DNA of 64,000 bases from DATFTE01 sp963802575. Lineage in GTDB: Bacteria > Acidobacteriota > Terriglobia > Terriglobales > Acidobacteriaceae. This document shows, piece after piece, positions 44,923 through 53,792 of this stretch. The stretch covers positions 496,001-560,000 of the forward strand of contig CAWDJF010000006.1 in NCBI GenBank assembly GCA_963802575.1, in the 5' to 3' direction. Numbering within the stretch: position 1 is the first letter of the stretch; every line of letters begins with the position of its first letter. A model generated the notes under the pieces. The model was not told where the DNA came from, searched no databases, and saw only the letters and a program-made list of their open reading frames with translations. The position numbers and the translations under genes were made by a program.

Positions 44923-46248
44923 TTGAAGAAGGGTAAGACTGCGGTTATCGTAGGCGCCCAATGGGGCGATGAAGGCAAAGGCAAGATCGTCGACGTCCTG
45001 TCGGAAAGCTTCCCCATCGTGGCTCGCTATGCCGGAGGCCACAACGCCGGACACACTGTCATCATCGATGGCAAAAAGTTTGTTTTGCAGCTGATTCCCT
45101 CGGGAGTCCTTCGCCCCGGCTGTCGCGGTGTGATTGGCAATGGTGTGGTTCTCGATCCCATCGCGCTGCTGAAGGAAATCTCGAAGCTGCGCGAGATGGG
45201 CGTCGCCATCGACGGCAATCTTTTCATCAGCAACCGTGCGCAGGTGATTTTGCCCTATCACCGCATGATTGAACTCGCCGCCGAGAACGCCCCGGGCCGC
45301 GTCAAGATTGGCACCACATCGCGAGGCATCGGCCCCGCGTACGAAGACAAAATGGGACGCCGAGGCCTGCGCGTCGCCGATCTGCTTGACCTCGCTTTGC
45401 TTAAGACTCACATCGAGAATGCGGTGCACGAGAAGAACATGATCGCGCACGCCTTGTTCAACACTGAGCCGCTCGATGCTGACAAGATGTATCACGAATA
45501 TGCCGAGGCCTCGAAGCAGATCGCGCCCTTCGTTTGCGATACTGCCGTTTTTTTGAACAAGGCCCTGGCAGACGGTGAGTCGGTCATGTTCGAGGGCGCA
45601 CAAGGCACCATGCTCGACATCGATCATGGGACCTATCCGTTCGTGACCTCCTCGAGCGCAACCTCGGGCGGCGCGGTCACCGGGACCGGCGTGGCCCCTA
45701 CCGCGATCGACACGGTGATTGGAATCACCAAGGCCTACTGCACTCGCGTGGGAGGCGGTCCCTTCCCCACTGAAGCTCTCGATGCCGTCGGTGATCAGAT
45801 TCGCGCCCGCGGCAATGAGTTCGGCGCCGTTACCGGACGTCCTCGCCGTTGCGGATGGTTAGACTTGCCTCTATTGCGCTACGCTGGCATGATTAACGGC
45901 ATTTCCTGGTTGGTAGTCACCAAGCTTGACGTGCTGGACGAGTTGACCGAAATCCCGATCTGCGTGGCTTACAAGATTAACGGCAAGCAGACGGCCGAAA
46001 TTCCAGCTCAAGCGAGCGGCTACGACCAGATCGAGTGCATCTATAAGACGATGCCTGGCTGGCGAACATCGACGGAAGGTATTACGGAACTCGAAAAGCT
46101 GCCAAAGGCCGCGCGCGAGTATCTGGCGTTCTTAGAAAAGGAAAGCGGGGCACGCATTGGCATGGTGTCGACGGGACCGGGCCGGGAACAAACAATGGTG
46201 ACGAAAGACTTCGCAAGCGAGCTCAAGATTGCGGATCTCAAGAGCTGA
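44923..46248 (+). CDS. purA: Adenylosuccinate synthetase
   Basis: About 441 residues. The N-terminal G-A-Q-W-G-D-E-G-K-G-K motif binds GTP and IMP; N-A-G-H-T follows with the catalytic His, then Q-G-T-M-L-D-I-D-H-G-T-Y-P-F-V-T-S-S. It joins aspartate to IMP in AMP synthesis. The frame is open to 44866, but those residues read through a hairpin of the leader. I take the TTG at 44923, preceded by CGGAG, which begins the protein just before K-K-G-K-T-A-V-I-V-G. An 18-bp tandem duplication covers the stop codon. Confidence 0.93.
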   Translation: MKKGKTAVIVGAQWGDEGKGKIVDVLSESFPIVARYAGGHNAGHTVIIDGKKFVLQLIPSGVLRPGCRGVIGNGVVLDPIALLKEISKLREMGVAIDGNLFISNRAQVILPYHRMIELAAENAPGRVKIGTTSRGIGPAYEDKMGRRGLRVADLLDLALLKTHIENAVHEKNMIAHALFNTEPLDADKMYHEYAEASKQIAPFVCDTAVFLNKALADGESVMFEGAQGTMLDIDHGTYPFVTSSSATSGGAVTGTGVAPTAIDTVIGITKAYCTRVGGGPFPTEALDAVGDQIRARGNEFGAVTGRPRRCGWLDLPLLRYAGMINGISWLVVTKLDVLDELTEIPICVAYKINGKQTAEIPAQASGYDQIECIYKTMPGWRTSTEGITELEKLPKAAREYLAFLEKESGARIGMVSTGPGREQTMVTKDFASELKIADLKS

Positions 46249-46274
46249 ATCAACTACAAGAGCTGAATCAACTA
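46239..46274 (+). repeat. Perfect 18-bp tandem duplication across the purA stop codon
   Basis: Two identical copies, 46239-46256 and 46257-46274, of a unit that begins CAAGAGCTGAATC. The first copy contains the last codons and the TGA stop of purA. It looks like a recent slippage event without effect on the protein. Confidence 0.85.
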
Positions 46275-46299
46275 ATCGAGGAGCGGACGGAGTGGAACG

Positions 46300-46587
46300 A
46301 TGGTAGTTCTAGCGGTGACTTGGATGGCGAAGGTAGGCCACGAAACAGAAGTAGCAGGAATTTTTTCGAAGCTTACAGAAGAATCCCGAAAAGAGCCGGG
46401 CTGTGTGACCTACCAGGTGCACCGCCACAAAACCGAGCCGCGCCGCTTCTTCATCTACGAACTCTACAAAGATGACGCCGCGCTCGAAGCACACCGCGCC
46501 GCGCCGCACTTCCTGCAATACGCTCGCAAGGAACTCCCTAAAATCGCCGAGCGCACCGAGGGAAATTTGTACGAGCCGCTGGGATAG
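46300..46587 (+). CDS. Antibiotic biosynthesis monooxygenase (ABM)-domain protein
   Basis: 95 residues forming one ABM/dimeric alpha-beta barrel domain: V-L-A-V-T-W-M-A-K-V-G-H at the start, E-P-G-C-V-T-Y-Q-V-H-R, then F-F-I-Y-E-L-Y-K-D-D-A-A-L-E-A-H and H-F. Members include cofactor-free monooxygenases, haem-degrading enzymes and quinol monooxygenases (YgiN-like). The His in E-A-H-R and P-H-F fit the family. The physiological substrate is unknown. It is followed by a convergent tautomerase gene 4 bp away. Confidence 0.88.
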   Translation: MVVLAVTWMAKVGHETEVAGIFSKLTEESRKEPGCVTYQVHRHKTEPRRFFIYELYKDDAALEAHRAAPHFLQYARKELPKIAERTEGNLYEPLG

Positions 46588-46591
46588 TCGT

Positions 46592-46780
46592 CTAGGTCTT
46601 ATCGGCCATCAACACGCCGCCCGAAGCGTAGCTCTCTCTGGAAACCTCTACGAATGTCACCACGATGGCCTCGCGCTTCGCGCCTGCTTCCTCCACCATG
46701 GTGTCGGTAATGCGCTTGGCGATCTTGCGTTTCTGATCGGCCGTGCGGCCCTGCAGCATGGTTACCTGAACTAGAGGCAT
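46592..46780 (-). CDS. 4-oxalocrotonate tautomerase-family protein
   Basis: 62 residues, the typical subunit size. Pro is the first residue after the initiator Met (M-P-L-V-Q-V), so the N-terminal catalytic proline is available. R-T-A-D-Q-K-R-K-I-A-K-R-I-T and V-V-T-F-V-E-V fit the family. Members catalyse keto-enol tautomerisation or related dehalogenation and hydration in homohexamers. Its substrate cannot be predicted. The C-terminal Y-A-S-G-G is common in the group. Confidence 0.88.
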   Translation of the reverse strand: MPLVQVTMLQGRTADQKRKIAKRITDTMVEEAGAKREAIVVTFVEVSRESYASGGVLMADKT

Positions 46781-46848
46781 AAGAAACGTGCTCCGTTGGG
46801 AAGTCTCAGGAACCCGGTCCCCAAGAACTGGGAACCGAGAACTGAGAA

Positions 46849-47274
46849 CTATTTCGCTAATTCGTATCCTGCAAAGAAAAAGCTCAACTCAAAGCGCGCG
46901 GTATCTTCCGCGTCCGAGCCGTGAATCGCATTGAATTCAATATTGCTCGCCCACTTCTTGCGGATCGTTCCCTCTTCCGCATTCGCAGGATTCGTTGCTC
47001 CCATCAGCTTTCGCAGATCGGCGATAGCGTTTTCCTTCTCCAGCGCCAAAACCACGATCGGCCCGCTCGACATGAAATCCGTCAGCGAGTTGTAGAACGG
47101 ACGGCTCGCATGCACCGCATAAAACTGCTCGGCCTGATGCTTCGAAATTTCGAGCATCTTGATGGCAAGAATGCGGAAGTTGTTTTTCTCGAACTGCTCA
47201 ATAATATCGCCGATGGCATTCTTCTTCACGGCATCAGGTTTAACGATGGTAAGAGTGCGTTGCAGAGTCTTCAT
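46849..47274 (-). CDS. ndk: Nucleoside diphosphate kinase
   Basis: 141 residues. The N-terminus (Q-R-T-L-T-I-V-K-P-D-A-V) and the nucleotide-binding residues are typical. The catalytic His is in N-A-I-H-G-S-D near residue 120 and is present. It transfers phosphate from ATP to other nucleoside diphosphates. It follows sucC-sucD on the same strand with a 51-bp gap filled by AACGAC-type words, so the three may form one unit. Confidence 0.96.
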   Translation of the reverse strand: MKTLQRTLTIVKPDAVKKNAIGDIIEQFEKNNFRILAIKMLEISKHQAEQFYAVHASRPFYNSLTDFMSSGPIVVLALEKENAIADLRKLMGATNPANAEEGTIRKKWASNIEFNAIHGSDAEDTARFELSFFFAGYELAK

Positions 47275-47325
47275 AGTTAGTCATTGGTCCTTGGTTGTTC
47301 GTCGTTGAATTTTTCTCGGTGCTGG

Positions 47326-48210
47326 CTACGCCTTCGCTGTAACTCCCATGGCCGCCACGCACGTCTCGCCGATCTCAGCCGGAGACTTCGCCACCCGAAT
47401 GCCAGCAGCTTCCATCGCTTTAATCTTCTCGGCCGCAGTTCCCTTGCCACCGGAAATAATGGCGCCCGCATGCCCCATGCGGCGTCCCGGAGGCGCGGTC
47501 TGTCCCGCAATGAAGCCAACCACGGGTTTCTTCATGTGCGACTTCACAAACTCCGCCGCGGTTTCTTCGGCATCGCCGCCGATTTCGCCGATCATAATGA
47601 CCGCCTCAGTCTGCGGATCGCGGTTGAACAGATCAAGCGCATCTACGAAGTTCGTGCCGATAATCGGATCGCCGCCAATGCCGATCGCCGTCGATTGTCC
47701 GATACCGCGGGTTGTTAGCTGATAGACCGCTTCGTAGGTCAATGTGCCCGAGCGCGAGACAATGCCAACCGGTCCTTCCCGGTGAATGTGCCCCGGCATG
47801 ATGCCGATCTTGCACTTGCCCGGCGAAATAATTCCCGGGCAATTTGGACCGATCAGCCGCGAGCGCCGGTTCTGCAAGAACTCCCAGGCACGAACCATGT
47901 CAAGCGTCGGAATGCCCTCGGTGATGCACACGATCAATTCGATCTCGGCATCGGCCGCTTCCATGATGGCGTCCGCGGCATACTGGGGTGGAACAAAGAT
48001 GACCGAAGCATCCGCTCCAGTCTTATCTACGGCCTCCTGCACGCTATTGAAGATGGGCCAGCCCTCGTGAGTCGTCCCCCCTTTGCCGGGCGTCACTCCG
48101 CCGACGACCTTGGTCCCATACTCCGCGCAGGCCTTGGCATGAAACGTGCCTTCCCGCCCCGTCAATCCCTGCACAATCACTTTCGTATTTTTATTAACCA
48201 GGATTGCCAT
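47326..48210 (-). CDS. sucD: Succinyl-CoA synthetase, alpha subunit
   Basis: 294 residues. Q-G-L-T-G-R-E-G-T-F-H near the start is the CoA-binding site; the phosphorylated His lies in G-H-A-G-A-I-I-S-G-G. P-N-C-P-G-I-I-S-P-G is also conserved. With SucC it interconverts succinyl-CoA and succinate with substrate-level phosphorylation in the TCA cycle. It follows sucC by 46 bp. Confidence 0.96.
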   Translation of the reverse strand: MAILVNKNTKVIVQGLTGREGTFHAKACAEYGTKVVGGVTPGKGGTTHEGWPIFNSVQEAVDKTGADASVIFVPPQYAADAIMEAADAEIELIVCITEGIPTLDMVRAWEFLQNRRSRLIGPNCPGIISPGKCKIGIMPGHIHREGPVGIVSRSGTLTYEAVYQLTTRGIGQSTAIGIGGDPIIGTNFVDALDLFNRDPQTEAVIMIGEIGGDAEETAAEFVKSHMKKPVVGFIAGQTAPPGRRMGHAGAIISGGKGTAAEKIKAMEAAGIRVAKSPAEIGETCVAAMGVTAKA

Positions 48211-48256
48211 ATATGACTCTCTTCTTTAGATGTTTCCCGGTGCCCGGCACTCGGTA

Positions 48257-49432
48257 CTAATTACTGTTAGCAGCTGCGACTACCTTCTCCGCCGCATCTT
48301 TCATCGTGTCCGCAACAATAAAACTCAACCCCGAGGACTTCAGGATCTCGCGGCCCTTCTCGACATTGGTTCCTTCCAACCGCAAAACAATCGGCAGCTG
48401 GATATGAGTCTTGTTGGCCGCCTCGACAATTCCATTCGCCAAGGTGTCGACGCGCAGGATACCGCCGAAAATATTGATCAGCACCGCCTTCACATTCTTG
48501 TCGCTGAGCAGGATTTCAAACGCGTGCGTCACTTGTTCGGCATTGGCGCCCCCGCCAACATCGAGAAAGTTCGCAGGCATACCCCCGGCGTACTTGATGA
48601 TGTCCATGGTCGCCATCGCCAGTCCGGCTCCGTTCACCATGCAACCCACGTTTCCGTCGAGCTTAATGTAGTTCAGACTGTACTTCGAGGCTTCGACTTC
48701 GAGCGGATCTTCTTCGGTGATGTCGCGTAACTCGCGAATATCCGGATGCCGGAACAGCGCGTTGTCATCAAAGTTGATCTTGGCGTCGAGAGCGAACAAG
48801 CGTCCGTCGGTGCAGCTGATAAAGGGATTGATCTCGACCAGCGAAGCATCGGTATCGAGAAACGCGCGATACAGACCAGTCAAGAACTGAACTGCGGGAT
48901 TGATCTGCTGCGGCTTTAGTCCGAGACCAAATGCAATCTTCCGCGCCTGGAAGGGTTCGAGGCCCATGCCCGGATCAATGTGCTGCTTGAAAATTGCCTC
49001 GGGCTTCTCGGCGGCAACCTGCTCAATGTCCATTCCGCCTGCCGCCGACGCCATGAAAACCGGCTTGGCCTCGGCGCGATCGAGAAGGATGCCGAGATAA
49101 AGCTCTTTCTCGATCGGCAATGTTTCTTCGATCAGCAACCGGCGGACAATTCGTCCTTCGGGCCCAGTCTGATGCGTGATCAGTTTCATGCCTAGCATTT
49201 TGCCGGCAATCTCGCCCGCCTCGGTGGCCGACTTGGCAATCTTCACGCCGCCGCCCTTGCCCCGGCCGCCGGCGTGAATCTGCGCTTTGATGACCACGCC
49301 GCTGGCGCCGTTCGAGAGCAATTCCTTCGCCGCGCTCTCGGCTTCTTCCTGACTTGTCGCCATGTGGCCGCGCGGCACGTTTACGCCGTACTTCTTTAAG
49401 ATGGCTTTACCCTGATACTCATGAATTTTCAT
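48257..49432 (-). CDS. sucC: Succinyl-CoA synthetase, beta subunit
   Basis: 391 residues. The ATP-grasp domain starts M-K-I-H-E-Y-Q-G-K, with K-A-Q-I-H-A-G-G-R-G-K-G-G-G near residue 50. N-G-A-G-L-A-M-A-T-M-D and I-F-G-G-I-L-R lie near the subunit contact and phosphohistidine-swinging region. It provides the nucleotide-binding and succinate-activating half of the enzyme. It diverges from trpD, with 231 bp between the starts, enough for both promoters. Confidence 0.96.
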   Translation of the reverse strand: MKIHEYQGKAILKKYGVNVPRGHMATSQEEAESAAKELLSNGASGVVIKAQIHAGGRGKGGGVKIAKSATEAGEIAGKMLGMKLITHQTGPEGRIVRRLLIEETLPIEKELYLGILLDRAEAKPVFMASAAGGMDIEQVAAEKPEAIFKQHIDPGMGLEPFQARKIAFGLGLKPQQINPAVQFLTGLYRAFLDTDASLVEINPFISCTDGRLFALDAKINFDDNALFRHPDIRELRDITEEDPLEVEASKYSLNYIKLDGNVGCMVNGAGLAMATMDIIKYAGGMPANFLDVGGGANAEQVTHAFEILLSDKNVKAVLINIFGGILRVDTLANGIVEAANKTHIQLPIVLRLEGTNVEKGREILKSSGLSFIVADTMKDAAEKVVAAANSN

Positions 49433-49663
49433 AAATGATTTCCAAACTCAGTCGTTAGTCGCTGGAAAAATCCAACTGGCTAGCAATCACGGATCCCGGA
49501 GGGGCCTTTGGCTTGCGGCTTTCCAACAGCAGGCAGCAAACCATTGATTCTATAGAAGGGCATCTGATAGGGCAAACGAATCACGTCACACGGAGGAGTG
49601 ATCGAACGCCTTGCAACAATCCAAGCATTCTCAAGACAAAAAACGATGCTACCCTAAGCCCGA

Positions 49664-50710
49664 ATGATCCTCGACGCCCTCCATCGCATCGCCAATCACC
49701 GCGAATCGCTGAATCGCGAAGAAGCCCGCGCGGTCATGTCGGAAGTCCTCACTGGACAGTGCACCGACGCTCAGATCGCCGCCCTGCTCGTTGCTCTGCA
49801 CATGAAGGGAGAAACCGTTGAAGAAATCGTGGGCTTCGCCGAAGCCATTCGCTCGGCCGCCGCTCCGCTCCCCATACACGAAGATTCCAGCCTCTACGTG
49901 AGCGGCACTGGACGCGACGCACTCGTCGACACCTGTGGCACAGGTGGTGACACCAGCGGAACCTTCAACATCTCGACGGCAACTGCGCTCGTCGTTGCAG
50001 GCGCGGGGGTGCGCGTAGCTAAGCACGGCAATCGCAGCGTGACGTCAAAATGCGGATCGGCCGATGTAATGGAGGCGCTCGGCGTAAACATCAATTTGCC
50101 TCCGGCCCGTATGGTGGCGTGCCTCGAGGAAGTCGGCATCGCGTTTTTATTCGCGCCCGCAATGCATTCCGCCATGAAATATGTGCAACCGGCGCGGCGC
50201 GAGCTTCGTTTGCGAACTGTGTTTAACCTGCTCGGACCGTTGACGAATCCCGCGCAGGCTTCCGCGCAAGTGGTCGGGGTGTACTCCCTCGATCTGGTCG
50301 AGAAGGTCGCCGAAGCACTCAGCATGCTGGGACTGCATCGCGCCCTCGTTGTCCACGGACTCGACGGCCTCGACGAAATCACGATCACCGGTCCCACGCG
50401 AATTGCTGAGGTGCGAGAAAGCGTTGTTCGAACTTACGAAGTGACTCCGGAAGAGTTTGGAATGAAGCGCTCGGGCCTGGAAGAGATTTCGGGAGGAGAT
50501 GCTGCGGAAAATGCCGCCATCATCCGCGAAGTTTTACGCGGGAAAAAATCTGCAAGACAGGATGTAGTTCTGCTGAATGCAGCCGCGGCTCTAGTCGCTT
50601 CAGGAAGAGCCGATCACTTTCGGGACGCGCTCCCCCTGGCTGCAAAATCCATCGACTCCGGTGCCGCGGCCAATAAACTGGAAGCGCTCATCCGCTTCAC
50701 TAATTCGTGA
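49664..50710 (+). CDS. trpD: Anthranilate phosphoribosyltransferase
   Basis: 348 residues. The PRPP-binding motif D-T-C-G-T-G-G-D near residue 87 and K-H-G-N-R-S-V-T-S-K-C-G-S-A-D, with the anthranilate site, are intact; R-T-V-F-N-L-L-G-P-L-T-N-P is also diagnostic. It joins anthranilate and PRPP in tryptophan synthesis. No other trp gene is adjacent, so the pathway is dispersed. A TACCCT box lies 8 nt before the ATG and no Shine-Dalgarno site is visible. It ends with an 11-bp overlap with the convergent DinB-type gene. Confidence 0.95.
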   Translation: MILDALHRIANHRESLNREEARAVMSEVLTGQCTDAQIAALLVALHMKGETVEEIVGFAEAIRSAAAPLPIHEDSSLYVSGTGRDALVDTCGTGGDTSGTFNISTATALVVAGAGVRVAKHGNRSVTSKCGSADVMEALGVNINLPPARMVACLEEVGIAFLFAPAMHSAMKYVQPARRELRLRTVFNLLGPLTNPAQASAQVVGVYSLDLVEKVAEALSMLGLHRALVVHGLDGLDEITITGPTRIAEVRESVVRTYEVTPEEFGMKRSGLEEISGGDAAENAAIIREVLRGKKSARQDVVLLNAAAALVASGRADHFRDALPLAAKSIDSGAAANKLEALIRFTNS

Positions 50711-51188
50711 TTTTTCCCGCGGCCTTCTTCAAGCGCTCAATCTGCTCGAGATGATTCTCTCCATGTACCGACATCATTCGCACCAGATCCTCAACTTTGA
50801 CATCTGCCTTGCGTTCGGGATGGTAGGCTGACTTTTCCAGATCTTCCGGCTTCAACTTGCGCAGCAATTGCAGGTTGGCATGACGCGCGATTCCATAAAA
50901 TGCTACCAACTCCACCAGTGAAGACTTCAGGTAGTGCAGGTTCTTTGCCCACGCATCCTGATCGATCGGAGAAATCACCGGCTTGCTGTCAGCCAGCATC
51001 TGGCGCATGCGATACGAGTAGAGCACTTCCATATCGGCAAGATGACCAAGAATCTCGAGAATGCACCATTTATCGGGCGCCGGCTTGAAACGCAAAACCT
51101 TTTCAGACAAACCCGACACCGCAGCCGCAATCTGTTTCGGACTCTTGTCTCCTGCTTCGATGTGTTTCTTCAGTTCGGCTTCATTCAT
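50700..51188 (-). CDS. DinB-family four-helix protein
   Basis: 162 residues with the DinB/DUF664 pattern: K-W-C-I-L-E-I-L-G-H-L-A-D-M-E, with a metal-ligand-type His, then F-Y-G-I-A-R-H-A-N and S-V-H-G-E-N-H-L-E-Q-I near the C-terminus. The three spaced His residues match the metal site of this superfamily, which includes mycothiol- and bacillithiol-dependent transferases. Exact role unknown. The next gene upstream on this strand is the M1-like protein, 26 bp away. Confidence 0.87.
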   Translation of the reverse strand: MNEAELKKHIEAGDKSPKQIAAAVSGLSEKVLRFKPAPDKWCILEILGHLADMEVLYSYRMRQMLADSKPVISPIDQDAWAKNLHYLKSSLVELVAFYGIARHANLQLLRKLKPEDLEKSAYHPERKADVKVEDLVRMMSVHGENHLEQIERLKKAAGKITN

Positions 51189-51214
51189 AAGAATTCCTCG
51201 GTCATTGGATGGCC

Positions 51215-52942
51215 CTATTTAGCGGGCACTTCAACCTTGAACGTATTGTTGCTCAAATCGCTCTCCGGAACGCTGCCGTCATTGACGATGACTTGCTGCG
51301 GGGCTGCAGGAGCTTCGATTCGAATTGAATTCTTGGACTTCGCCCGTACTTCCAACCGTTTCGTCACGTCAAGGCTTCCGACTTTCAACGTAACCGGAAC
51401 CTCAGCCCCAGTATTCCCCAGGTTTTCGACAGTCACCGTAATCACGTACCCTCCACCCACGGTTGGCCGAGGAAACGCCGACTCCACGCGGAAATCCGGC
51501 AGGCCTCGCTCGCGATAAACCCAATCGTCGAAGAACCACTCCAGATCGCGCTTCGTCTCCGCCGCCACGAGATGCTGCACGTAAGCCGGATCTTTGTCTT
51601 CGTCCGGACGGTACGCCGCTAGCGCCTTCTTGAGGGGCAACTCACCAATCATGTCACGCAACATCCACCACACATACATCGCCTTGCCGCGATATAACTC
51701 GGGGATGCTCGTCCGGATGAGCGACTCATCCGTCGCCGCATTCGGATTCTTTGCCTCCTCAATCGACTTCTCGGTCTCCCCGACTCCAGCGCCGTACAGG
51801 CCCATGAACTCAATCGCCGCCGCGCGCCCTCCCAATTGCTCGCGATAGACAGCTTGCGCAAAATGACCCAAGCCTTCGTAGATCCAAAGTCGCGGAGAAG
51901 GAAACGCGGCATGCGTTAACTGATGCACCGCCGTCATCTGCAAAAGCCGGGCGTCGGTCTTGGCGCTCAGTGGCGTTAACAACGCGCTCCCGTCTTCAAA
52001 GGGCGCGGCCTGGGGGTCGCTCACCTGCACGACCTTCGCTTTTTCCTTCGGAGGTCCAAACCAATCCGTCACAAATGATGACGCCAGTTCCGCCGCCAGC
52101 GCATAATCTTTCGCAGCATTGTCGTCCCCGGCAAGGTAAGCAATGCTGGTGTAGCCCTGGCTTTGCAACTCCTCGTAGTCGCCGATCGCAAACGCCGGTA
52201 CTTCGTTTCCGAAGCGCGTTAGGTGGAAAGCCGACGTCTTCTCTTCGTCTGTCGCGTCTTTCGATGCTGCTACCGGCTCTCCGCTGAACCACAGCCGCTG
52301 CCCGGGAGTGGCCTGGAACGTTACCGACATCGCGCTGTCGAAGTTTCTCGCCTTCCACCTGCCCACGGTTTCGAAGACGCTATTCCCCTCCGAAAGGCTC
52401 GCCGACTCCGTCGCTACCGGATACCACACCACGTAGCCGATTCCGCGCACCGCCGTAAAGGGTTTGCTGATCTGATCCCAATCGCTATGTTTCGCGCCTT
52501 CCTTGGGCAGCCCGATGCGCGTCAGCCGCGTGGCATCCAGCGGAATGACACCTTCGTAGCCGACTTCCAATTCGACCGTTGCCTTCGGAGGAATCGCATT
52601 CGCCAGCGTGACGATCGCCTCTGACAAGCTGCCCGTGTGATCGATGTCCGAGGCGTAGGGCTGCGAGACAAACTGAACCGGCTTGCCGTTCGCCTGAATC
52701 GACCGCCAGTTAAGCGAAGAAGAGATTTGCAGCGAAAGGTTTTTCTGTGGAGCGGAAGAATCGTTGCGCAGCGTGATCTTTCCCCGCACGCCTAACCGCT
52801 GCTGCTCCGGTTCGACCCGCACACCCAAATCGTAGTTGGTGAAAGTGAACGCCTCACGATCGAGAGCGATGCCAAGGGAAGAATAGAGCAGGCACAAGAC
52901 AATGAATTGGACTCGAACCACACCCAAAACAAATCGCTTCAT
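51215..52942 (-). CDS. M1-peptidase-like exported protein with altered zinc motif
   Basis: 575 residues from the ATG at 52942, which opens a signal peptide (M-K-R-F-V-L-G-V-V-R-V-Q-F-I-V-L). This start overlaps the rlmB stop (ATGA); an open frame further upstream runs through rlmB. The layout resembles gluzincin aminopeptidases: a beta-rich N-domain, a catalytic-like helix with H-Q-L-T-H-A, then W-I-Y-E-G-L-G-H, and a C-terminal beta domain (V-T-V-T-V-E-N-L-G-N-T-G). The usual HExxH is HQxxH: the catalytic Glu is Gln, so peptidase activity is doubtful although zinc may still bind. Possible role as a binding or chaperone-like protein. Confidence 0.82.
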   Translation of the reverse strand: MKRFVLGVVRVQFIVLCLLYSSLGIALDREAFTFTNYDLGVRVEPEQQRLGVRGKITLRNDSSAPQKNLSLQISSSLNWRSIQANGKPVQFVSQPYASDIDHTGSLSEAIVTLANAIPPKATVELEVGYEGVIPLDATRLTRIGLPKEGAKHSDWDQISKPFTAVRGIGYVVWYPVATESASLSEGNSVFETVGRWKARNFDSAMSVTFQATPGQRLWFSGEPVAASKDATDEEKTSAFHLTRFGNEVPAFAIGDYEELQSQGYTSIAYLAGDDNAAKDYALAAELASSFVTDWFGPPKEKAKVVQVSDPQAAPFEDGSALLTPLSAKTDARLLQMTAVHQLTHAAFPSPRLWIYEGLGHFAQAVYREQLGGRAAAIEFMGLYGAGVGETEKSIEEAKNPNAATDESLIRTSIPELYRGKAMYVWWMLRDMIGELPLKKALAAYRPDEDKDPAYVQHLVAAETKRDLEWFFDDWVYRERGLPDFRVESAFPRPTVGGGYVITVTVENLGNTGAEVPVTLKVGSLDVTKRLEVRAKSKNSIRIEAPAAPQQVIVNDGSVPESDLSNNTFKVEVPAK

Positions 52943-53706
52943 GAGGTTCCCTGAAGCCCGACGCCTGAAGCCCGATGCCCCTTCCTTCTCTGCCGCACGA
53001 TCTCGTACAACACCACCCCCGCGGCCACCGACACATTCAGGGACGAAATCTTCCCCAGCATAGGGATCGACACCAGGAAATCGCATTTCTTGCGCACCAG
53101 GTCGTGCACCCCCTTGCCCTCGGCGCCCAGCACGATCGCGCAGTCCATGTTGTAGTCGAGTTCGTCGTAGGTCTTCGTGCCGCGTTCATCCAGCCCGACG
53201 ACCCAGATGTTCTTTTCCTTCAACTCTTCCACGGTGCGGGCAATGTTTGTCACTTTTGCAATGGGAAGATATTCGCTTGCTCCGGCCGATGCTTTAATCA
53301 CGGTTGGCGTCACACCGACGGCGCGGCGCTCTGGAATCACGACGCCGTCTGCTCCTGCGGCGTCCGCCGTGCGCAACACCGCTCCCAGGTTATGAGGATC
53401 TTCAATTCCATCCAAAAGCACCAGCAAGGTATGTTCCCCGCGCTTTGCCGCGATCACATCATCGAGCTCGTTGTATTGCTTAGACGAAGTGACGGCGACT
53501 ACGCCTTGATGCGCATTGTTTCCCGCCATGCGATCGAGTTCCGCTCGAGTCAGAAAACGGACGGCGACGCCATTGCGGCGGCATTCGTCCACCACACGTT
53601 GCAAGCGCAAATCGTGGCGCTCTTTCGCCACGCCTACCCACTCAAACGCACGCCCGCGCGCCTTCAACGCTTCGGCAACGGCATTGATGCCGTAAATGTA
53701 GTTCAT
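52939..53706 (-). CDS. rlmB: 23S rRNA 2'-O-methyltransferase, RlmB/TrmH (SPOUT) family
   Basis: About 255 residues from the ATG at 53706 (M-N-Y-I-Y-G-I-N-A-V-A-E-A-L). An N-terminal L30e-like RNA-binding domain is followed by the SPOUT methyltransferase with the three SpoU motifs: D-P-H-N-L-G-A-V-L-R-T-A, then I-V-L-G-A-E-G-K-G-V, then S-S-L-N-V-S-V-A-A-G-V. It methylates a ribose in 23S rRNA (Gm2251 in E. coli). The last 15 residues (G-H-R-A-S-G-V-G-L-Q-G) coincide with a word-repeat region. The stop overlaps the start of the M1-like gene. Confidence 0.93.
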   Translation of the reverse strand: MNYIYGINAVAEALKARGRAFEWVGVAKERHDLRLQRVVDECRRNGVAVRFLTRAELDRMAGNNAHQGVVAVTSSKQYNELDDVIAAKRGEHTLLVLLDGIEDPHNLGAVLRTADAAGADGVVIPERRAVGVTPTVIKASAGASEYLPIAKVTNIARTVEELKEKNIWVVGLDERGTKTYDELDYNMDCAIVLGAEGKGVHDLVRKKCDFLVSIPMLGKISSLNVSVAAGVVLYEIVRQRRKGHRASGVGLQGTS

Positions 53707-53792
53707 GGAGATTTCAGTGTAATGCCTCGGGGCCACCGTAGACGAGCGCGCCCGCATGGATGCTAGACTAAAAGTTTTGTGGGGGTGAGATT

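Noticed and set aside
44899..45627. 242-codon open frame antisense to purA
   Set aside because: purA is unmistakable on the other strand and fills this stretch.
40907..49470. Possible CRISPR-like array from repeated intergenic words
   Set aside because: The words are short, permuted, scattered between genes, and lack regular spacers or cas genes.
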